Below, in pieces: positions 11,361 through 23,794 of a stretch of 64,000 bases of DNA. Source of the stretch: Patagioenas fasciata (taxonomy: Eukaryota > Chordata > Aves > Columbiformes > Columbidae); assembly GCF_037038585.1 (NCBI RefSeq), contig NC_092524.1:70890552-70954551 (forward strand), written 5' to 3'. A model generated the notes under the pieces. That model saw only the letters and a program-made list of their open reading frames with translations, searched no databases and had not been told where the DNA came from. Each line of letters opens with the position of its first letter. Within the stretch, counting starts at the first letter, position 1. A program made the translations under genes and the position numbers.

Positions 11361-12954
11361 CCGGCTCTGCCAGGGACAGCTGCTCTCCCAGCACACACAG
11401 GGCAGTTACCACTCACAGGCACCCACAGCCACTGCTTGGTGCACATGGCAAACGCGCGCTGCAGTTGTTTCAGGTTTGATGGTCAGCGGTTGGAGCTGCT
11501 TGCCAGCAGTTGCAATGTGTGTGATTTCCCTTTTCTCACCTTTCTTACAGAATTTCTCGCGACTCTTTGTTGGCATTCTGTGCTTTTCTTGGCAGCCCGA
11601 GCCCAGAGCAGCCCCGGGATCCCCAGCAGAGGAACCAGGGCCGCTTTGGATGGGGTTGCAGGGAGCAGCTCGGGCTCTTTCATCCTCCCGTCCTCGCTGC
11701 AGCACAGCTGGGGCCTGCCAGGCCACAGGGGACACCAGGGTGGCCACAGCTGTCCCATTGACACCAGTGTCTGGGTGAGCATTCCTTCACAAATGCTCTC
11801 TGGAAAAAAAGAGCTGGTTTAGAAACACCGGCGTGCCATGTTTCCAAAATCAAACATGCAGCAGCGTGCCCATGGCAGCTGCTGTGCCATGTGACTGGAC
11901 CAGGTGCCAGGGCACAGTGGGGACATGGGGGGATCATGGGGACATCGCAGGGGTCTTATGATGCCACAGGCTCTGGCAGGGCTCCCTCTGCCCTTGTGTC
12001 CCCAACTGGGAGCCCTCCAAGTGTCCCCACGGGTGACCCAGCTGGGAGTGTCTTGGCTGGGGACAGAGGGAGCCTCGGGGGATGCTCTGTCCTGAGGACA
12101 GGTGGGATCAGCCGGGGCTGTGGGAAACAGCCCGGTGCTTATTTGACCTATTAATACCAGGTCATTCTGCATGTAAGATACAAAACGTGTCCCCTCCTCA
12201 GCTCCTGCCTGAGCTGGGGACACCCACGTGCGCGTCCCAAACACCAGCCCAGCACGCGGGGCTCACAGGAGTGTGTGAGCATCTCCCCTGGGAGGGGTCC
12301 CTGGCACCAGCCCGGGGGGAGATGTTCATTTTACCCATCCTCAGCCGCTGCCCTCCTGCTTGCAGCAGGTCTCTGTGTTGGGATAAAAGCCCTGTGTAAA
12401 GTTGGAGCGGGCTGACCGGGTTTACTGGTGCTTTTCGTGCAGCTCGGGGTGTTGATGCTTCACCTTCCACAAAGCTCAAAGCACAGAGTGACCCCGGTAC
12501 CCGCTGGGGGGGCAGGACGTGCAGCTCCGTCCGCCCGAGCTCGCGTTTGGCTTCCAGCACTTTCCATGAGCTGGTCCAGACGTGGTGCCACGAGTCACAC
12601 CACACAGACACCAATGTCACCGCTCAGGACACAGATGTCTGTCCCCAGCAATGGAACTGGCAGCGGGTGTTCAGACCCTGTGCGCCCTGCGCTGTCCCCA
12701 AGCCCAGTTCAGGATGTCATGTGGCAAAATGTGGCCACAATAACCCAGATTTCTGCTCTGTTAGACAGCAAAATGCCCTCTTGCACCACAGCAATGGCAA
12801 ACACCCAGTGACCTTCCTAAGGGAGAGAAGGCATTTTGGGTAAAATCAGGTAAAATCTGTGAAAGTCTGCACTTTCCCAGTGACGTTGGCCCGATGTGAA
12901 GTGGCAGCCAGCGCCGGCCATTGATCACAAGCGTCGGTCATTGCCAGCAATCCA
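11361..12954. other. GC-rich unique non-coding stretch
   Basis: Generally GC-rich. Overlapping open frames of up to about 170 codons (11307-11822 plus, 12244-11819 minus, 12620-12198 minus, 12428-12811 plus) occupy both strands together, as expected of stop-poor GC-rich DNA. No family is recognised and no transposable element is visible. Confidence 0.55.
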
Positions 12955-13380
12955 CTAGATTATGCACAGGAATCATTTTCGGATTATGACTGTTTGTGTG
13001 CTGCATATTAATCATTTACTATTCATTATTTCTGAAGTGTGACTGACCACCTAAACCGAGTGCACTATTTCTGTTCTTCAATTAGGTAATTGGAATGCTC
13101 TTTAAATCAGAGTAATTAGCAGTATGACTTCTGAGCTGAATTATTTTTTAACCTAGATGAATGGAAAATTCCGGGACTCGTGAGCTATTATGCCCATTAT
13201 TTGGCAGTGATCTGAATTCTGTCAGATAAGAGTGGTGCGATTTTGTGAATCATCTTGAGCAAACCCGACAGCTTCTATTTGTAAAAAATATTAACAACTC
13301 TGTTTTTTGATCATTCAGCCAACTCTAACGTTTCAGAATATTTCAAACGCAATTTGCAACCAACAAGGCATATTAGTTAC
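12955..13380. promoter_or_regulatory. AT-rich motif-dense block (strongest candidate conserved enhancer)
   Basis: About 425 bp of complex AT-rich sequence with abrupt edges against GC-richer flanks. Visible motifs include an octamer-like GCATATTAATCA near 13006, ATTAGGTAATTGG near 13082, GAGTAATTAGC near 13111 and several further ATTA or TTAAT words. Combined POU- and homeodomain-type words in non-repetitive DNA are a common feature of deeply conserved developmental enhancers. No long open frame is present. The regulatory role is inferred from sequence texture alone. Confidence 0.33.
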
Positions 13381-16221
13381 AGAAGCCACGCACTGGGTGT
13401 CAGCAATACTAATGTCGGCTCCTCAGGATGGAGGGAACAACTGATTCCCATGCCTTCTGAGTTGTGCTGTAGTCGGGACACCGGTGAGACAACAGCCGAT
13501 CGGGTGAACTGATGTGAATTCTGTATGTGCTCTTTTGACTGTCTCCGTGAATCTGTTTGGATAGGTTTTGCTCCAATTTTGTGTTCACATTGTGAATATT
13601 TTCCAGCGAATGTTTTAACCAGCCTTAGACTTTATTGAGAAAGAGATCATTTAAATTCACAGTTATAAATATTCGCAGTGCAAATGAGACCACATACCTG
13701 CAGCTAAAAAGGAATGTGGTGTAAGGCCCACAGTGAATAGCTACAAAAACGGAGCTTTTTGTTCCTAAATTATATGCAGGTCCTGATCCAGCGCATGTTT
13801 TATGTTTCACATAAAGCATGTACGTGTTGCTGTTGGGCCTCAGTGGAACGAGCCGTGTATTTAACGCTAGTCCCGCTCCCTGTGCTGCAGACACTGTCTC
13901 AAGCTGCTTCCCATGAGTGTCTTTGGGTGAACTCACTGCTCTTGCATGGCCAGAGTCAATGTTCTCATTGAATAAACCATCTCGTTTCTGCACGAGCACT
14001 GGTCCTGCGGGGAGCAGCGCCTTGCCGGAGCGCAGGCCTGTTCCTGGCCCGAGGCTGGGATGGGTGAGAGCTGAGCTGGGTCTAGGTGAGCTGAGCCTGG
14101 GCAGTCCCGGCTTTACTGCAATGTCCTCTGCTGTGGGCACAATTGGGAATCCTGTCTTCCTCCTTGGCTTGTCCCAGTACTATGTTGAAACAAAAATGAA
14201 GATCTTATTACTGTTGTTCTTGTTGCTGCCACTACTATTAATTATCTATTTATGGAAATTAGGAAGCTGCTTATAAAGTTTGTTCTAGCGATGTTGTCCA
14301 ACAGCCTGATCTCCCTCCCTCTCACCTGCTCTCTGATTTCAGCCGCACGGCACCACCAGAGCGCACAGTGGGGATGGGCTGCTCCTGCTTTGTATTCAGA
14401 ACCTGGGGCTTCACCAGAGCAACGTCTTGAGGTATCTGGTATTTTATTTTTAATGCAAACATTTCTCGCACTGAAAAAAGAGGTCACTGCACAGCTCTTA
14501 GAGTACAAATTATTGTATATGCACAGAAGATGCAAAACCACTACGGATGGAGTTGGAGTACTAAATTCCCCACTCAACAGCACCTTTATTCATGCAAATG
14601 AGGCAAAACCAAGCACCACATTGTGGGGCTGGAGCACACAACGCCATCATCCCGGGAGCAATACCGCTCCCCTGAGACTGTGCCCAAAAGCACAGGAAGA
14701 GAAGTTTTCTTTCTGAAAAGCCTTTGAAGAGGAGTGGAAAAAGCATTCACGGACAAAGGACAGAAGGCTCTTTTATTCCAGATACCTTCCCCATAGGGGC
14801 TGAGTGCCGTGGCTGAAAAAAGAGCCATCTCCAGAGCAGAGCAGGAGCGGCTCCTGCGCGCTCGAGTCCCTCAGGAGGTCATTTGCTCCCGCGCTGAGTC
14901 GCTGCCTCTCCCGCTGCGGCTGGTGAGCTTCTTCCCTTTCCGGAAGAATGAAAAACGCTGCTCCTTTTTTCTAAATTATTTGTTCAAATTTCTTTCTAAC
15001 TGAAGCAAAGGAACAGCTTTACGTGCAGGGAGAATGTCATACAGTTTGCAAGTATTAATTTTGAGTTTCTGCTGGCATTTTTGTTCTCAGGAGCACGTAC
15101 CACGGGGGGACCGAGCTGAATGTGCTAACGAGGGTATCCAGGCACCGAGAATGAATGGCTGTGTAGCGAGACCTCGCCTTGTTATGGAGAATTAGTATTT
15201 TCCATGTGCCTGTTGGTGTCACTCTGCGTCGAATAAAGCTCTGGGTGTTCCTTTAACAGCCGCCTCCATCACTGCCCGTCCCTTGCTGCGGAAATGATGA
15301 GGTTTTGTTGCTCTTGTGCTGATGACGGCAGGGAGAGGTCTGTGAGCAGCACTGTCCCTTACACAGCTCCCGTGTCCCCCCAAGCATCCTGTCCCATGTC
15401 ACGCGGGGTGGCAGTGCGCCCGAGGCTCAGGCTGGAGGGAGCGGGACCACGACCCACGGAGAGGGAAAGACCCTGTCCCAGGAGAGGTGACAGGAACGGA
15501 CCGCATCCCATCCACAGTGGTGGGGGACGTGCTGTCCTGTGCCACCGTCCCCTGCCCTTCCCTGTCCCCTGCAGACCGCGGCCGAGTGCACATGAGACAC
15601 ACAGCACTTTGCCTCGCAGTGCTTTGCATGATGCAGGTATAAGAAGCACTGCATTAAACTGTTCTTTTCTAATGTAGGTTCCTGGCATGATGGATGGATG
15701 GGTAGAAAAACCCACCTGTTTGTCCTGCACAAAGCAGCGAGCCAAGCGGAGCGGGCCGGGGCAGAAGGTCCTGCCTGGGAGCGGGTGCAGGGGATGTGTC
15801 CATGCGGTAGGTCCCTGGCTCCCAGCACTGCCCCATTCCACCCCTGCTGTGGGTCTGAGGGGGTCACTGCTGGTGGGATCACTCATGTTAAATGAAAGCC
15901 CATCTTTGTGTTTTCTTCGTGGAAATGAGAACCGGGACAGGAGCCCCAGGGTGCAGCTTTACTGCCGAGGTGCGGTGGCACCTGCTCGCTGCTCCGGCAC
16001 AACCAGCCCGTCCTCGGGAGCCAGCATCACCAGGCTGGGTTTTCTGAGCTGGTAGCACTAACATTCAGCACTTTCTGTATCAAGGTTGTGCAAGGCTTGT
16101 CAGTAGGGACGAAGTGACTTCCATGTTGAAGAGCCTTTTCTAGTAAGTGTCGTGTCTCAAAAAATTGTATCAACTTCGATTGACTATGTCAGCCACATTT
16201 CTTCGAAGTTGCTAGAATATT
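13381..16221. other. Unique non-coding stretch
   Basis: Includes a 171-codon minus-strand frame (14140-13625) and other frames at 14252-14716 plus, 15886-15359 minus and 15687-16055 plus. These overlap frames on the opposite strand, have no recognisable domain and lack a convincing exon context. A modest CpG-richer patch lies at 14855-14925. No repeat is recognised before the CR1 fragment. Confidence 0.5.
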
Positions 16222-16613
16222 TTCATAGAATCCCAGAATGTGAGGGGTTGAAGGGACCTGGAAAGCTCATCCAGTGCAATCCCCCCATGGAGCAGGAACA
16301 CCCAGCTGAGGTTCCACAGGAAGGGGTCCAGGCGGGTTTGAATGTCTGCAGAGAAGGAGACTCCACAGCCTCCCTGGGCAGCCTGGGCCAGGCTCTGACA
16401 CCCTCACCCCCAACAAGTTTCTTCTCGAATTCAAGTGGAACCTCCTGTGTTCCAGTTTGCACCCATTGCCCCTTGTCCTGTCACTGGTTGTCACCGAGAA
16501 GAGCCTGGCTCCATCCTCCTGACACTGCCCCTTTCCATATCGATCCCCAGGAATGAGTCCCCCCTCAGTCTCCTCTTCTCCAGCTCCAGAGCCCCAGCTC
16601 CCTCAGCCTTTCA
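16222..16613 (-). mobile_element. CR1 LINE fragment, 3' end, antisense
   Basis: Read on the plus strand it begins TCATAGAATCCCAGAATG, the reverse complement of the CR1 3' terminus. It continues with the antisense CR1 words GGGACCTGGAAAGCTCATCC, ACTCCACAGCCTCCCTGGGC, CCATTGCCCCTTGTCCTGTC, GAGCCTGGCTCCATCC and CAGTCTCCTCTTCTCCAGC. The piece is therefore a 5'-truncated CR1 retrotransposon on the minus strand with its 3' end at 16222. About 390 bp of the roughly 4.5-kb element remain, from the 3' untranslated region up into the end of the reverse-transcriptase frame. It is the best preserved CR1 copy in the window, so probably one of the youngest. The open frames across it are remnants or chance. 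Confidence 0.93.
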
Positions 16614-18239
16614 AATATTTTTTGTTTTTCCGGATCATTGTTTCAGGGAAACAAACACACTGCAGCTTTCTGTTGTAAAGATGTTTCACTGAACCCTCTG
16701 TCTGTGTTTTCATAAACACGCTGTCCTTGGACAGGGTTTCTCCACGAAGCCTGCATTTAGCACGTCGGGTGTGACGCGGGATGCTCGGTCACTCTGGTCC
16801 TTTCCAAAGGCACAGCTGCTGTTGTGCTGACCGGGCCAGGGACAGCAGAGCTGGAGCTGTTGCTGAACAGATGGGATGTTCTGCACCAGCCTGAGCTCGC
16901 CCGGGGCACGGGGCATCGCTCCAAACCCGGCCCCAGGGCGGAGGATGCGACTTCAACAGTAAAAAAATATACATTGGACAGCAAATACTTCTCAGACAAG
17001 TCACAAATCAAATTTTAATTCACGTGGTTCCCTTCGGCATAAAAATTCTCCTGCATACTGGCTGCTGCAGCACATCAACAGAAAATGCTGTTCAGCTGCA
17101 GCAATTAACACTTCGGGCACAGTGAGATTCAGAATTCAGATGTTTGAAAGCATCAAGTAACAGTATCGTGTTAAATATATCCTGTGCCATATGCATGCAG
17201 CACATGCATGTGAGGGGCATGTGAGGCGATGTATCATTTTGAAGTAGCGTGCCATCCTATCAGACTCCTTTTTCTTTGCCAGAATAGATCTACATTAAAA
17301 AATGAACGAGGCCTCGTGACCTGTAAAAAGCAAAATCTGATTTCACTTTTTCGGGTGAAGTATTTTTCGTTTTACGTCTCCTATCTCAGAGTTAATTAAG
17401 GGTGTTATTGGCCTGCCCTGCTGCCGTCCTTGCGCTCGGGCTGTGATTGAAGAGGTGTGCTCTGGCCTGACTCAGCTGCTCTTTGCCAGCAGCGCTCTCA
17501 GTCTTGCCGTGCCTTTCTCTGGGTCATCCGTGCCCTCCAAATAACCTTTCAATTGAGCCAGATTTCCTGAAGTATCTCCTGTGTGTGCACGTAGCACAGC
17601 AAATGCTGCACTGAATTCCCGTGAAGGGCTGGAATTTCAGGCACTTTTGTCTCATGTCCCTGCTGAGTGCGGGTGCCCTGAGCAGGCTGTGGAGGTGCTG
17701 AGAGCGATGGCTTTGTGATGGTTTTGCTCAGGTTTCCCCACCAGCGCTTTCCCAGCCGTTCCCATCTCCACTGTCACTGCCAAGCCAGCCCTTTCCTCGC
17801 GGGTTTCACTGGGGTTCAGCTTGTTCTTGGCTCTGCAGAGCTGCTCCCCCTCCTCAGGTCCCACCATTCACGGGAGCTCCACGTACTTCAGCCTGTTATC
17901 CCCTGTCCAGGGGTTGCCCACTTACACAAATAGCTCCTGAGATCCTCAGTTCTCTGTTTTCGTGGGCTGGAGAGCGTTGCCTTTGGGCGGAAAAGGAGAA
18001 AAATCCAGGCAGGATTTTTTAATAATGTAATTTATAATATTAATAATAATCTCCCGATTCCCCGTGCCCAGCCCTGCTCTCTCTGGGCTCAGCCTCCACC
18101 GGTCACATTTCCCACCTCTGTGCTGGGACCTGGCTCATTTTTTTCCCAGGTAGTTTTGTATTTTCAGATTTCTTATGCACTTATTGTACTCGTAGCATAA
18201 GGCAAACTAAACCATACCTTTCACAGCAGGTGTTTTCAC
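16614..18239. other. Unique non-coding stretch, partly AT-rich
   Basis: AT-rich complex sequence at about 16980-17420 has enhancer-like texture, with AGTTAATTAAGGG near 17391. A cryptic ATGCATG/GCATGTG-rich patch sits at 17190-17230. The rest is ordinary. No gene or transposon is recognised. Confidence 0.5.
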
Positions 18240-18450
18240 ACATGCACGCGCCTCCCAGCTCCAGCGCTGACACAGCACAGGGCGGGTGCGCGGGTCCGGA
18301 TCCGCTCGCGTGCGAGAGCTGGCGCCTGGCGAGTCCCGGTGGCTCCGCTGTGCTCCAGCAGCCGCTCACAGCCGCGCCGGCAGCAGCCGCGGCCGGCCAG
18401 CCCGGCGTGGCGGGGCACGGGGTCCCGGACACCCACCCGAGTTCAGTGCA
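18240..18450. promoter_or_regulatory. CpG-island-like block, possible orphan promoter
   Basis: About 210 bp with roughly 28 CpG dinucleotides, so CpG is not depleted, whereas flanking DNA is CpG-poor. The GC-rich core includes GCCGCGGCCGGCCAGCCCGG and GGGTGCGCGGGTCCGGATCC. CpG islands usually mark promoters or other unmethylated regulatory sites in vertebrates. The only open frame across it is a 103-codon minus-strand frame (18492-18181) of Ala/Gly/Cys-rich chance composition. The alternative is a GC-biased gene-conversion hotspot or a fragment of an unannotated first exon. Confidence 0.5.
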
Positions 18451-21400
18451 GCTTGGGAGAACTGTTCGTCGTGAACTGGTGACATTAAACATTTTGATTA
18501 CGTCGAACAGGTATTTACAATTGCTGTTCCTACGTTGTCAGGAAAAAATTAAACCAAGGCCTTTAAGTCCCTCCAGCTCATTACGTGTGCCAAGATGGGA
18601 ACAGGTTGTACTTTTGGAAAATATTTAGACAGAATTTTATTCTACAGAAGCCCTCGTGTGAGGCCTGACATCCCCTCCCCATTGCAGAGAAGCACGTTAC
18701 AGCTGATGCCCCAGCCTCGTGGAGGTTTATTCTGCGGAGTTTTGCACTGGGACCATCCTAAAACGTCAATACCACTGCGCTTCTATGCAGAGGACAAGGT
18801 CTGCAGCCAGGTAATCATCATCACAGTTCTGTGTAAAAGATGCAACTGAAAGGGAGGGAAGGGAATCGCCAGTTCAGGTTTCAGCACAAATTGGACTAAA
18901 ACCTTAAATTATAAAATGAATTCCTATGTACTGGACTTTTCTAGGCAGGCAAACCTTTTCAGAACATCAAAATGAGGACAATAAAATCCAGTCCTCTGGC
19001 ACCGAAGGCCTTCACAGTGTATGATTGCTGTCTTTAGCTGATCAATCTCTCCAACACTGGGCTTCTCCCCACCGTGACATGGGGTTCTCACATCCCTTTG
19101 CTGTTGCATTGAAAGCCTTCTGCTTCCAGCCTGGATTTCCTCCCAGAGACACGGAGCACGTCAGGAGTAAACTGTGGTGGAGCTGTTGTAAAGTGAAAGA
19201 TTATCAGGCGTGTGGGTTTTAGAACAAAATGATTTGGATTCGAAGATTTCCCATGTTTTGGCTAAACTTAGTTTCATGCAGTAATTCCCAAATGTCTGCT
19301 GGGGGTATTCAACGCAGTAAGGAGATAAGAAATCTTTAAAGACACAATTGTTAGGCTTCAGATTAAACTACCTCAGTGGACCATGCCAGTACAAAGGAAG
19401 GGCAAAGATGTAAACAGCAACACAAACAGTATCAAAATGTTTTTTCCAAGTTTCCACAACTAACAATAGAACTATTGGCAAGAAGTCAAGCATCTTATGT
19501 TTTCACTTACAAAACAGAATGGTGAAAATGTTTCTCTCCATTGTGTTTGTGATCCTGTGAGGCTCCAGGAGACACAAATACAGGTAACAAACCAAGAAGG
19601 GAAGAGATGTTTCCATGACAAGTGCTGGGAAAGAATAGTCAGCTAAAAGCTGCAGATGAAATGGCTCAATAAACAAGTTCCAGAGAAGAAAACAAGTGCC
19701 AGGACCAATTCAGTGCTCCATGCACCAAGTACCAGGACCAATCCTTGTATCAAGCCCCACTTTTCATGGTCTGAGAGACATCTTCAAGGTGATGATGACT
19801 CCGCATGTACCAGGGGCTTTGGTGTGATTGAACGTCTTTGTGTTCCAGCTTCCTATGAGAGAAGCCTTACTTCAGTTACTGATGTTTTCTTACAAGGGAT
19901 TTAACTGTATTCTACATCTTACTCTTTCCATTGAACACTGCTGTGTGACCTCTTTAAAGTTTGATACATGCTACATGTCGAAAGCTAATATATTGTCCTT
20001 ATCCAGAGAACTGTTCCTGGATGAATATTCATATCGCGTATTCAAGCTTGGGAGCCAACAAATACCAAAGTGAAGGTCTCAGGAGCTCCTCAGCTCCGCC
20101 TGCTTGCGCATACGTCTGATGGTGATGCCAACCCATGCAAACTGCCACTTGGGCTTGACAAATTCTCCACAGATCCATGTTCACAAGCGGTATTCTGCAA
20201 CGATGTGCCATGCTTTGTATAGCCAGGTGTGAAACCAGCTGCCTTTATTACCTACAAATTTATAGTACAGACTGTCATGGAGAAATGACGGAGTGGAGAG
20301 GATTTTCATTTGTACCCATCTTTGGTCTGATTGTCCCATAAAATTCAGCTTAAAACATGCTTTGTTCAGGTGGAAGCACAGTTAGGGCCATAATGCCTCT
20401 CTGGCCAACTTGTCAAGTCTAAAACAGATGCAAAAGAAGAAAAAGAGCCCTGTGCAGTGGAAGTGCTGTGTTATGAGCCACAGCATCGTCCTACTTCAGT
20501 CATGAGCACTGAACATCATGAGTCCTTCTGCCATACGTAGCAGTTGGATAATAGGTCTTGTTAAAAGTACGGCTTCTTTCTGCAGGAAAAAGGAGCTTGT
20601 GCCGTGTCAGGGTCCGTTTGCATTGCAGAACTCTCGTGTAAAGGGACTCATTTTCATGAGAACCCATCTCAACGCATTCTGCTCAAAGTCAAGGAAATAC
20701 TACAGTTATACTCAGGATGTCTTTGTAGCACAGAGAGAAGAACTGCAATGAGACAGGGCTGCAGAGAAGAGAGAAAAAAATGACATATAAGAGGAATTTA
20801 AAAATGATATCTACAATTTACAACCTACAGAAGCAATAAGGGCCCCTGTTCTGCCACCACTTATGTAATGTATGTCCTGTGTACCCTCATAAACGGTGCG
20901 GCTGCAGCACTCTGTGTAACCTTTCTGTATAGTTAAGCTGGAAATGGGTTTTGCTGTTCTGGCAGCAGCGAGGTTCCCGGATGGCAGAGGGGAGTGGGAG
21001 GTGAGGCCGTGGGGGACGTGCTGGGGCAGCTCAGGCAAACCTCCCACAGCACAGGACACCACTAACGGATGGTGGGTGGATGCTCATGTATAACGATTTC
21101 CTTGGTAGGAAACCATAAACTCCCCCCATCTGTGGCTCTGGGGTGGCTTTCCATGCCCTCCCCACTTCTGTCCTGTAGCCACTGTAGTTTTATTTGACAT
21201 GAGAAGGAGCTATTAATTCTTCATTGCAGCCCAGGCTGATGGCCACCTGGGCCAGTGGCACCACCTTCTTGGTGCTGTGACCATTAGATGTGGATGGTGA
21301 GCCCTCCTGTCCATTTGGCCTGTGGAGAGTGCATCCCCACTTGTCACTGATGGCACTCCAAGACAGGATTTGTCATTTACGAGGAATCTGGTTTTGAAAA

Positions 21401-22479
21401 TGTTGGATCACATCAAACCTTGCAGCATAAGAATGACCATGTCAGCTCAGAGCAAGGGAAGATCTCGATCTTCAACAGGGCAGCACATTGGACCGCAGAG
21501 TTATTTCCCAGAATATGCCATGAGCAAGACGTTCAAATATCGTGTCCTGGAAATGCTGATGTATGAAATTCCTACGTGACACCAGCTCCAGCTTACCAGA
21601 GCTGGAGACACCAGGCCATCGGGACTCTAAATCAAGAGAGGGACACCCTGGCTCGCTGAAACCACAGCTCTTTGGAGATTGTCTGAGGAGTTTAATTTCC
21701 ACTATAACACAGGAGAAACTGTTCACCAAGGGTTTTTCCCATGTATTTCTGGCTTTCTGGACTCCTGGTTCCTCGCCAGACAACCTGTCCACCAGCACAG
21801 AGCTGCTGTTCTGGGGCTGTGGATCCTGAAAGTGCTATGGACCCCAATATTCTGACAGAGAGCTGCAAAATACATGTCCTGATTTTTTGTTGTTTTTTTC
21901 CTGATACAGGTGACAATTCGGTATTTCTCTACAAACCTCTGGGCAGCTCCCGTCGCCACGACCACCCTGCTGATCCACCAACGTCCCCGAGCTGCGAGCG
22001 CGCAGAGGCAGGAGCTGTGTCTGCGCACGCCTCGGTGCTGCCTCCGGCACGGGACACTCGGGGTGTCCTCGGCCACCAGCGCCCAGCCCTCAGCACCACG
22101 CGGTCCTGCATTGGAAGGGTCCTGCATTGGAAGAGTCCTGCTTCTACAGCGTTACCCTTGGGCTTTCCTTCGCCATCTTCCTTCGCACTTCCAGGTTCTG
22201 AGTATTTCCTGGGGAAAAGGATGGGAGCTTTTTCAAAGTCCGCAGGCACGGGTTGGCAGTGGTGAAACAACTGGACGTCGTGAGTGCAAAAGGGAAGGCA
22301 CGTGCTGCCTGCATTATTGATTTCCAGGGGAAAGGAATAGGTTAATTTGAGAGAATGAAAAAAACATGACTCATCCTCAAGCTGAAAAAAAGAAAGTGAA
22401 CAGGAAGAATTTTGGCATTTATGACTCTTGTTGTCATAGAAACTGAACTTGATATTTCCATAGAGCAATCCGTAGAGGT
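18451..22479. other. Long unique non-coding stretch with one micro-duplication
   Basis: About 4 kb without a recognisable gene or transposable element. A 16-bp unit (GGTCCTGCATTGGAAG) is repeated about 2.4 times at 22102-22140. GC-rich sequence at 21940-22140 carries overlapping open frames on both strands (22468-21929 minus, 179 codons; 21741-22265 plus, 174 codons), which I read as chance frames. The remainder (18850-21900) is of average composition with only short frames. Confidence 0.5.
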
Positions 22480-22660
22480 AACAAATACTGTACTTTATAG
22501 CAATGATGAATTAAGATCAACTTAAGATTTCCAATACATTGTCAAGCAGATCAAATACTGGTTTATTTTGTATTGCCAAGTTGTTATCGGAGTCCTTAAA
22601 AACCATTGCTGATGTATTTAAATGAAAGCGATCTGGTGCTTGCAAGGTATTATTAGAATT
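22480..22660. promoter_or_regulatory. AT-rich enhancer-like block
   Basis: Complex, non-repetitive AT-rich sequence. It contains GATGAATTAAGATC, TCAAATACTGG and TGTATTTAAATGAAAG, with no simple repeat and no open frame. The texture resembles a conserved non-coding element, but evidence is limited to composition and motif density. Confidence 0.22.
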
Positions 22661-23712
22661 TCGAGTGGCTGGGGAGAGGTGTTACAATAGCCTAGCAGAA
22701 GTTCTCCAATTTCCATCAGAAAAAGCACGTCTCATGGGACTTTATCTCTTGTTTGCCTCACATCCAGGATCTGAGGATTTTGGTGAGTTTAGCATATCCC
22801 AGTGCGGCCACGGTGAGACGGAGCCCATCAGTCACATACTAAAGGGCTGCTTTAACCATTTTGGTCACGACCATTCCCTCCCATGTAGTTATGACTGCAG
22901 GATTTCTCTGAACATGGTTCTGCTGCAAGGTGAGCACTTCTTTTTATTTAAAAAAAAATAGACATTTCATTTTAAAAGTTCAAGTAACGAATACCTTATT
23001 ACAATTCTTTGTACGTTATTCCTCATTATTTTAACATACAAGTAAGAAAACAGCCTTTACCCTGCAAACCTCAAACTATTCTTAACAAGGATGTATTTAG
23101 CTTACTTTCTTATCTGGATAATTTTTACCATTTATTAAGTTGGAGAATCCTCTGTCCAAGTCAGGCTCCATTTGTTGTTAGAGGCTGGAAACGATGATCA
23201 AGATGGCTCATTTTCTTTGGTAAATAAAATGTTGACTTCCTAGACCGTCTTTCATGTCAGGGCTATTTTTCTTCCTTCTTTTTTTTGTTGTTGTTGTTGC
23301 TCTTTTTCTCATGATTCTTAGAACCTTCCCCAGTCATATTTTATAAGGTGATCATTTCATTTTAGACAGTGCTTTCTAGCACCACTGGCATTAGCACAAA
23401 ACAGAGGGAAAGAGAAAGGCCTTACAGCTACCCAGCATTTTTGAACGCATGCGGTCAATGCTGCCCGGACTGGCCCCTGCTCGGCAGTGGCTGCTGCATC
23501 GGTGACTCGCGCTCTGCACCTCGCAGACGGGTTTCCCCCCATGCTGACTCTGATGCCGCTCGTCTCACTGTTTGGCAGTCTCTCTCACCACTGTCCGTGG
23601 GTGAGGGTCGAGAAGCAGTGGTGAAAGTGGAAATAACCATCTCTGAGCGAGCAGTGTGAGCAGGGACCGCGCTGGAGCCCCGCGCTCCGGCGGCTGCGGG
23701 TACCGACAGCGT
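22661..23712. other. Unique non-coding stretch with a poly-T/(GTT) tract
   Basis: A short simple repeat, T-run followed by (GTT)4-5, lies at about 23277-23302. A 98-codon plus-strand frame at 22665-22961 has no recognised domain. GC rises from 23440 onward. No transposon is recognised. Confidence 0.55.
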
Positions 23713-23794
23713 AACTGCAGCTGCTCGGCCAGGGGTGCACAACTGCAGCTGCTCGGCCAGGGGTGCACAACTGCAGCTGCTTGGCCAGGGGTGC
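23713..23794. repeat. 28-bp unit, three copies
   Basis: Two complete copies (23713-23740 and 23741-23768) and a third of about 26 bp with one substitution (23769-23794). The unit starts AACTGCAGCTGCTCGGCCAG and ends GGGTGCAC. It contains CAGCTG, an E-box palindrome, once per copy. It looks like a recently formed short minisatellite. The overlapping minus-strand frames (23877-23455 and neighbours) merely read through it. Confidence 0.95.

Noticed and set aside
10646-11446. 266-codon His/Thr/Pro-rich minus-strand frame
   Set aside because: It is read-through of the 22/23-bp minisatellite, where pairs of units sum to 45 bp and restore phase. There is no start context or domain.
13625-14140. 171-codon minus-strand frame as a gene
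   Set aside because: There are overlapping frames on the opposite strand, no domain, no good splice or promoter context, and a composition typical of chance frames.
21741-22468. Overlapping 174- and 179-codon frames on opposite strands
   Set aside because: They lie in GC-rich DNA where stops are rare on both strands at once, and they overlap a small tandem duplication.
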